Assembly (NCBI GenBank): GCA_020861125.1 | Contig: JAJBSZ010000111.1 | Span: 1-10,410 of the forward strand | Direction of reading: 5' to 3' | Length of the DNA stretch: 10,410 nucleotides | DNA from: Planctomycetota bacterium | GTDB taxonomy: Bacteria > Planctomycetota > SZUA-567 | In this document: in pieces, positions 7,050 through 10,410 of the stretch | How positions within the stretch are numbered: position 1 is the first letter of the stretch | Layout: every line of letters starts with the position of its first letter | Position numbers and translations under genes: made by a program | The notes under the pieces: generated by a model | Database searches by the model: none | Told to the model about the DNA's origin: nothing | What the model saw: the letters and a program-made list of their open reading frames with translations, nothing else

Positions 7050-7882
7050 AACACATCTACTGCAACCTGAAACGCTTCGACGTTCCCCGGGACCGGGGCG
7101 GCGTCAACGGCCTGGCCGCCCCGGCGGCATGGGCCCAAACCATAGTCGAAGCCGTCCAGTCCGGTCTGGCCGGGTACGACCCCGCCGAGACGGAATTCGT
7201 CTTCTTTTTCCCGGAGGCCCATCTGATCCCGGCCGCGGCCGCGCGCACCGCCGACAGCCGGCTACGCCTCGGCTGCCAGGGGGTATACCGGCAGGACGTG
7301 GCGCCGGGCGGCAATTTCGGCGCCTTCACCGGCGGTCGCCCGGCGGCGGCCATGGCCGCCCTGGGCTGCCTGGACACGATCATCGGCCACTGCGAAGAAC
7401 GCGCCGACAAGGCCGGCATCCTGGCCGAAGCCGGTGTCACCGACCCGGCCGCCGTCAACCGGATCCTGAACCAGGAAATTCGCCAGGCGGTGGCCCGGGG
7501 CATGCGCGTCCTGTATTGCATCGGCGAGAAGGCGGAGGAACAGGCGGACTGGCAGGCCGTGCTGGGCGGACAGTTGGCCATCGGTCTCGACAGCATCGAC
7601 CGCGATCGGGTGGTGGTGGGGTACGAACCGGTGTGGAGTATCGGCCCCGGCAAAACCCCGGCCGACCGGGAATATATCTGTAAAATTGCCGACTTCATCC
7701 AGGAGCGCACCGGCGGACTGGACGTGGTCTACGGCGGCGGCCTGAAGCAGGAAAACGCCGCCATGCTGGCGTCCATCCCGTCCATCGCCGGCGGCCTGGT
7801 GGCACTGACCCGCTTCACCGGCGAAATCGGCTTTTACCCGGAAGAATTTCTGGCTATAGTATCCACCTACCTGAGCGCCTGA
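7046..7882 (+). CDS. Divergent triosephosphate isomerase-family protein
   Basis: This 278-residue TIM-barrel isomerase keeps the catalytic set: Asn7 and Lys9 (CNLKRF, matching N-W-K), His115 and Glu117 in IIGHCEER, and Glu194 in YEPVWSIGPGKTP, which also forms the flexible phosphate lid. GAFTGG (92-97) and YCIGEK (157-162) are standard. It is somewhat longer than TPI (about 250). The phosphate-binding end departs from the norm: YGGG (229-232) replaces YGGS, and AGGLVALTRFTGEIGF (248-263) replaces the usual DG-x-LVGGASL. Catalytic chemistry should therefore be aldose-ketose isomerisation, but the substrate may differ from glyceraldehyde 3-phosphate; EryH, a TPI-like tetrulose-phosphate isomerase, is a precedent. 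The ATGA overlap with tctA ties it to the transport operon rather than to housekeeping glycolysis. No RBS of its own is clear, in keeping with coupling. The family call is firm; the substrate is inference. Confidence 0.88.
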   Translation: MKHIYCNLKRFDVPRDRGGVNGLAAPAAWAQTIVEAVQSGLAGYDPAETEFVFFFPEAHLIPAAAARTADSRLRLGCQGVYRQDVAPGGNFGAFTGGRPAAAMAALGCLDTIIGHCEERADKAGILAEAGVTDPAAVNRILNQEIRQAVARGMRVLYCIGEKAEEQADWQAVLGGQLAIGLDSIDRDRVVVGYEPVWSIGPGKTPADREYICKIADFIQERTGGLDVVYGGGLKQENAAMLASIPSIAGGLVALTRFTGEIGFYPEEFLAIVSTYLSA

Positions 7883-7933
7883 CCGCCAACGGCGCGCGGA
7901 CAGGCAGGCACTGTGGATAGAAGGCAGAAAAGC

Positions 7934-8962
7934 ATGATCCGATCCGTCACGACTTTCGGCACCCTTCCGGACGGTAGAAGAGCCGACCTGTTCACCCTGG
8001 ACGGCGGCGAGGGCGTCACCGCCGCCATCACCAATTACGGTGGCATCATCGTTTCCCTCGTCACCCCGGATCGCCACGGTACCCCCGGGCACATCGGCCT
8101 GGGCCGGCCCACCCTCCAGCAGTATCTCGACAAGCCGAGCTATTTCGGCGCCCTCATCGGGCGGGTGGCGAACCGCATTCGCGACGGCCGGTTCCGCCTC
8201 GACGGCGGGGAATACCGCCTGTGGACCAACGACCGGGGCGTCCACCTGCACGGCGGCAAGGAGGGATTCAACCGCAAGCTGTGGGAGGCGGAGACCGATC
8301 CCCGCGGCCTGCGGTTGCAGTATCTCTCGCCCGACGGCGAAGAGTCCTACCCCGGCGACCTTGCCGTCACGGTGTGGTACCGCCTGGTCGGCCGGGACCT
8401 GACCATCGACTACACGGCCACCACCGATCGGCCGACGGTCGTCAGTCTGACCAACCACCAGTTCTTTAACCTCACCGGCGGCACCGGCGACGTCCTGGGC
8501 CACCAGCTATGCCTGCGGGCCGACCGCTACACCCCGGTGGACGAGCGGCTCCTCCCCACCGGCGAAATCCGGCCGGTGGCCGGGACAGCGCTCGACTTTA
8601 CCGCCGGCAAGACCATCGGCCGGGACATCGATGAGACCGCCGGCGGCTACGATCACAATTTCATCTTTTCCGAGGCGGTGAATTCCGACCCCGACCACCC
8701 GCCGGTCACGGTGGTGGAGCCGGAGAGCGGCCGGACCTTGACCATGACTACCACCGAACCCTGCGTGCAATTTTATTCCGGGAATTTTCTGGACGGATCC
8801 GACATCGGCCACGACGGCGCGGTGTACCGCCGCCATTACGGCTTCTGCCTGGAAGCGCAAAAGCACCCCGATGCGGTCAACCACCCGGCATTCGCCTCGG
8901 TGGTCCTCCGGCCCGGCGAGACCTATCGCCAAACAACCACCTACCGTTTCGGCACCACCTGA
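7934..8962 (+). CDS. galM: Aldose 1-epimerase (mutarotase)
   Basis: This 342-residue enzyme should interconvert alpha and beta anomers of a free aldose in the cytoplasm. The GalM signature is complete: GRVANRI (76-82), LHGG with His106, SLTNHQFFNL (171-180) with catalytic acid His175, YDHNF (239-243) with Asp240, and CLEAQ (305-309) with catalytic base Glu307. Length matches E. coli GalM (346). I chose ATG 7934, with AAGG nine bases upstream. A GTG at 7913 would add seven charged residues and is less likely. It lies 51 bases after the isomerase and closes the operon, and a hairpin starts at its stop codon. No signal peptide is seen. The sugar is unknown. A mutarotase beside a carboxylate transporter suggests that a cyclic aldose or uronate appears in the pathway (inference). 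Confidence 0.93.
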   Translation: MIRSVTTFGTLPDGRRADLFTLDGGEGVTAAITNYGGIIVSLVTPDRHGTPGHIGLGRPTLQQYLDKPSYFGALIGRVANRIRDGRFRLDGGEYRLWTNDRGVHLHGGKEGFNRKLWEAETDPRGLRLQYLSPDGEESYPGDLAVTVWYRLVGRDLTIDYTATTDRPTVVSLTNHQFFNLTGGTGDVLGHQLCLRADRYTPVDERLLPTGEIRPVAGTALDFTAGKTIGRDIDETAGGYDHNFIFSEAVNSDPDHPPVTVVEPESGRTLTMTTTEPCVQFYSGNFLDGSDIGHDGAVYRRHYGFCLEAQKHPDAVNHPAFASVVLRPGETYRQTTTYRFGTT

Positions 8963-8987
8963 TCCGGGGCGGGCGCCAATCCCCGGA
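8963..8987 (+). other. GC-rich hairpin at the operon end
   Basis: TCCGGGG (8963-8969) and CCCCGGA (8981-8987) form a perfect 7-bp stem with an 11-base loop directly after the galM stop. There is no T-run, so it is not a canonical terminator; it may protect the 3' end of the message or act with Rho. Confidence 0.4.
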
Positions 8988-9008
8988 CGGGCGCCGGCGG
9001 GAAAAAAC

Positions 9009-9036
9009 TTGCGCCCACGGGGCAGTTGGCTATGGT
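9009..9036 (+). promoter_or_regulatory. Possible promoter for the phosphofructokinase gene
   Basis: TTGCGC (9009-9014) and TATGGT (9031-9036) are 16 bases apart. The match is modest (three and four of six). It is the best-placed candidate, since the terminator-like element at 9079-9106 leaves only 40 bases before the gene. Transcription would begin near 9043. Confidence 0.3.
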
Positions 9037-9078
9037 TACGGCATTGCAATCCGCACATGGCGTTCGTCCGCCATCCGG

Positions 9079-9106
9079 GCCGGCGGCAAGCTGGCGCGGG
9101 TTTTTT
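9079..9106 (+). terminator. Rho-independent terminator or leader attenuator before the phosphofructokinase gene
   Basis: GCCGGC (9079-9084) pairs with GCTGGC (9090-9095) across the loop GGCAA, with one G-U pair. GCGGG and then six T's (9101-9106) follow. It could end readthrough from the galM operon. With only 40 bases to the PFK start and a possible promoter upstream, it could also be an attenuator in the PFK leader. An upstream hairpin, ATGGCG/CGCCAT (9057-9074), has a 3' arm that could alternatively pair with TGGCG at 9092-9096, part of the terminator stem. Confidence 0.5.
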
Positions 9107-9146
9107 CATGGCGCATGACTTTTCGGGTCAGGAGAGGAGCAGGGCA

Positions 9147-10385
9147 ATGGTTGACACCATCAAGGGCAAGGCGGTAATTTTCACCCAGGGCGGTCCCACC
9201 GCCGTCATCAACGCCTCATGGGTCGGCGTGGTCCAAGGGCTGATGCTGAACCATGATATCGAGGAAATATGGGGAGCCATCAACGGTATCGACGGTATCA
9301 TGACGGAAAACTTCGTCGACCTCAAGGCCCAAACCGCCGCCACTCTGCAGAATATTTCCTATACCCCCGCCTCGCAGCTCCGCTCCACCCGCAAGAAGCC
9401 CACCGCCGAAGACAACTGCAAAATGCTCGACGTCTTCCAGAAGCACAATATCCGCTACGCCTTCGGCATCGGCGGTAACGACACCTCGGAATCCCTGGAT
9501 ATCATCAACGACGCCGCCCGTGAGCGCGAGTATGAGCTGCGCGTTTTCCATGTCGCCAAAACGGTGGACAACGATCTGATGGAAAACGATCATACCCCGG
9601 GCTTCGCCTCGGCCGCCCGCTACGTCGCCAACGCCTTCCGCGGCGTCAGCCTCGACAACCAGTGCTTTGGCGGCCTCTACATCGGCGTCTGCATGGGCCG
9701 GCACGCCGGCTTCCTCACCGCCGCTTCCGCCCTGGGCCGCACCACGCCCGAGGATGGGCCGCACCTTATCTATCTGCCGGAATGCCCGTTCAGCCTGGAG
9801 AAATTCGCCGATGACGTCACGGCGGTCTACCAGAAATACGGCCGCTGCGTGGTGGCCGTCTCCGAAGGCATCGAAGACGCCAACCACACCCCGATCCTCC
9901 AGGTTCTGGCCGCCGAGGGCAGCCTGGAGCGGGACAGCCACGGCAACGTGCAGCTCTCCGGCACCGGCGCCCTGGCCGACAGCCTGGTGAACTACGTCAA
10001 GGAACACATGGAATCGAAGGGCATCGTCAAGAAACTCCGCGCCCGCGGCGATACCTTCGGCTATGTGCAGCGTTCCTTCCCCGAGCAGAGCCCGGTGGAC
10101 CGGGAAGAAGCGCTGGCCCTCGGCAAATTCGCCGCCGCCTGCGCCCAGTCCGGCAACATCGACGGCTCCTGCGCCATCATCCGGGTGTCGGACGAACCGT
10201 ACCGTGCCGACTACAAGCTGGTGCCGCTGAAGAACGTGGCGGGCAAGACGCGGCGGATGCCGGCGGAGTTCATCGCGCCGAGTCAGAACAACGTCACCGA
10301 CGCCTTCCTCCGTTACGGTACGCCGCTCATCGGCCCGCTGTCGCCGGTCGGCCTCCTGGACATGTCGAAGAAGGTGAAAGTCTAG
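9147..10385 (+). CDS. pfp: Pyrophosphate-dependent 6-phosphofructokinase
   Basis: This 412-residue phosphofructokinase family enzyme converts fructose 6-phosphate and a phosphoryl donor to fructose 1,6-bisphosphate. Donor type is readable. The nucleotide loop is GGNDT (109-113), with Asp112 where ATP enzymes have Gly (E. coli Gly104). Lys138 in AKTVDND occupies the position of E. coli Gly124. Both changes mark PPi-using members. Asp141 is the catalytic base; MGRHAG (183-188), VSEG (238-241) and FGYVQR (304-309) complete the active site. Length and the SEG variant resemble the roughly 400-residue PPi-PFKs such as that of Methylococcus, some of which also phosphorylate sedoheptulose 7-phosphate. 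GGAG lies seven bases before ATG 9147; an in-frame ATG at 9108 would add 13 residues but lacks an RBS. The gene follows the operon by 184 bases with a terminator between, so it is probably transcribed separately. It may be a general glycolytic gene rather than part of the catabolic system. Confidence 0.9.
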   Translation: MVDTIKGKAVIFTQGGPTAVINASWVGVVQGLMLNHDIEEIWGAINGIDGIMTENFVDLKAQTAATLQNISYTPASQLRSTRKKPTAEDNCKMLDVFQKHNIRYAFGIGGNDTSESLDIINDAAREREYELRVFHVAKTVDNDLMENDHTPGFASAARYVANAFRGVSLDNQCFGGLYIGVCMGRHAGFLTAASALGRTTPEDGPHLIYLPECPFSLEKFADDVTAVYQKYGRCVVAVSEGIEDANHTPILQVLAAEGSLERDSHGNVQLSGTGALADSLVNYVKEHMESKGIVKKLRARGDTFGYVQRSFPEQSPVDREEALALGKFAAACAQSGNIDGSCAIIRVSDEPYRADYKLVPLKNVAGKTRRMPAEFIAPSQNNVTDAFLRYGTPLIGPLSPVGLLDMSKKVKV

Positions 10386-10410
10386 GCCCGCCTGGTTCAC
10401 GGCAATTCCC

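Noticed and set aside
7262..8503. Minus-strand open frame across the isomerase and galM
   Set aside because: It spans two well-supported genes and their gap, with no domain or RBS.
9002..9023. Minus-strand hairpin plus T-run (A-run at 9002-9007 on the plus strand)
   Set aside because: The stem is only four base pairs and no leftward gene ends here.
9216..10400. Minus-strand open frame opposite the phosphofructokinase
   Set aside because: It is a shadow frame of a gene with a complete active-site signature.
10395..10401. GTTCACG at the right edge, resembling half of operator O1
   Set aside because: Only half of the motif matches and the symmetric partner is absent; it is likely chance.

Overview
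The window is GC-rich, bacterial and densely coding. It holds one leftward LacI-family repressor gene (171-1190) facing a rightward run of seven catabolic and transport genes (1457-8962). A separate rightward gene for a pyrophosphate-type phosphofructokinase (9147-10385) follows. A tripartite tricarboxylate transporter (TctCBA) with a cleavable signal peptide on its binding protein points to a Gram-negative bacterium. The PPi-type PFK and the nickel-dependent LarA-type racemase suggest an anaerobe, perhaps a deltaproteobacterium-like lineage. That placement is an inference at low confidence; nothing in the window fixes the taxonomy.

Layout: (1) 1-170 is non-coding flank, with an 18-bp palindrome (107-124) and a weak hairpin after the regulator. 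(2) 171-1190 is the LacI-type regulator on the minus strand. (3) 1191-1456 is the divergent control region. It carries two copies of one 16-bp operator, ATGTTC-N-CG-N-GAACAT, with centres 180 bp apart, and a good sigma70-type promoter (TTGACG-17 bp-TACAAA) between them. (4) 1457-8962 is an apparent operon: a LarA/DUF2088 homologue, a D-isomer-type 2-hydroxyacid dehydrogenase, tctC, tctB, tctA, a divergent triosephosphate isomerase that overlaps tctA by ATGA, and an aldose 1-epimerase. (5) 8963-9146 holds hairpins and a Rho-independent terminator-like element just ahead of the PFK gene. (6) 9147-10385 is the PFK gene.

How the genes may work together (inference): TctC captures a carboxylate in the periplasm and TctAB imports it. 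The LarA homologue racemises or epimerises the alpha-hydroxy carbon, and the dehydrogenase interconverts the 2-hydroxy and 2-oxo acids. The isomerase and mutarotase suggest that the substrate or its products are sugar-derived (an aldonate or similar polyhydroxy acid) and that carbon reaches a phosphorylated ketose/aldose pool near glycolysis, where the PPi-PFK acts. The repressor would sense the substrate or an intermediate. The combination resembles no textbook pathway I can name. The LarA homologue appears to have Asn at one of the two catalytic His positions, and the isomerase has an altered phosphate-binding end. No sugar-acid kinase, dehydratase or aldolase is visible, so the pathway is incomplete here or finished by genes elsewhere.
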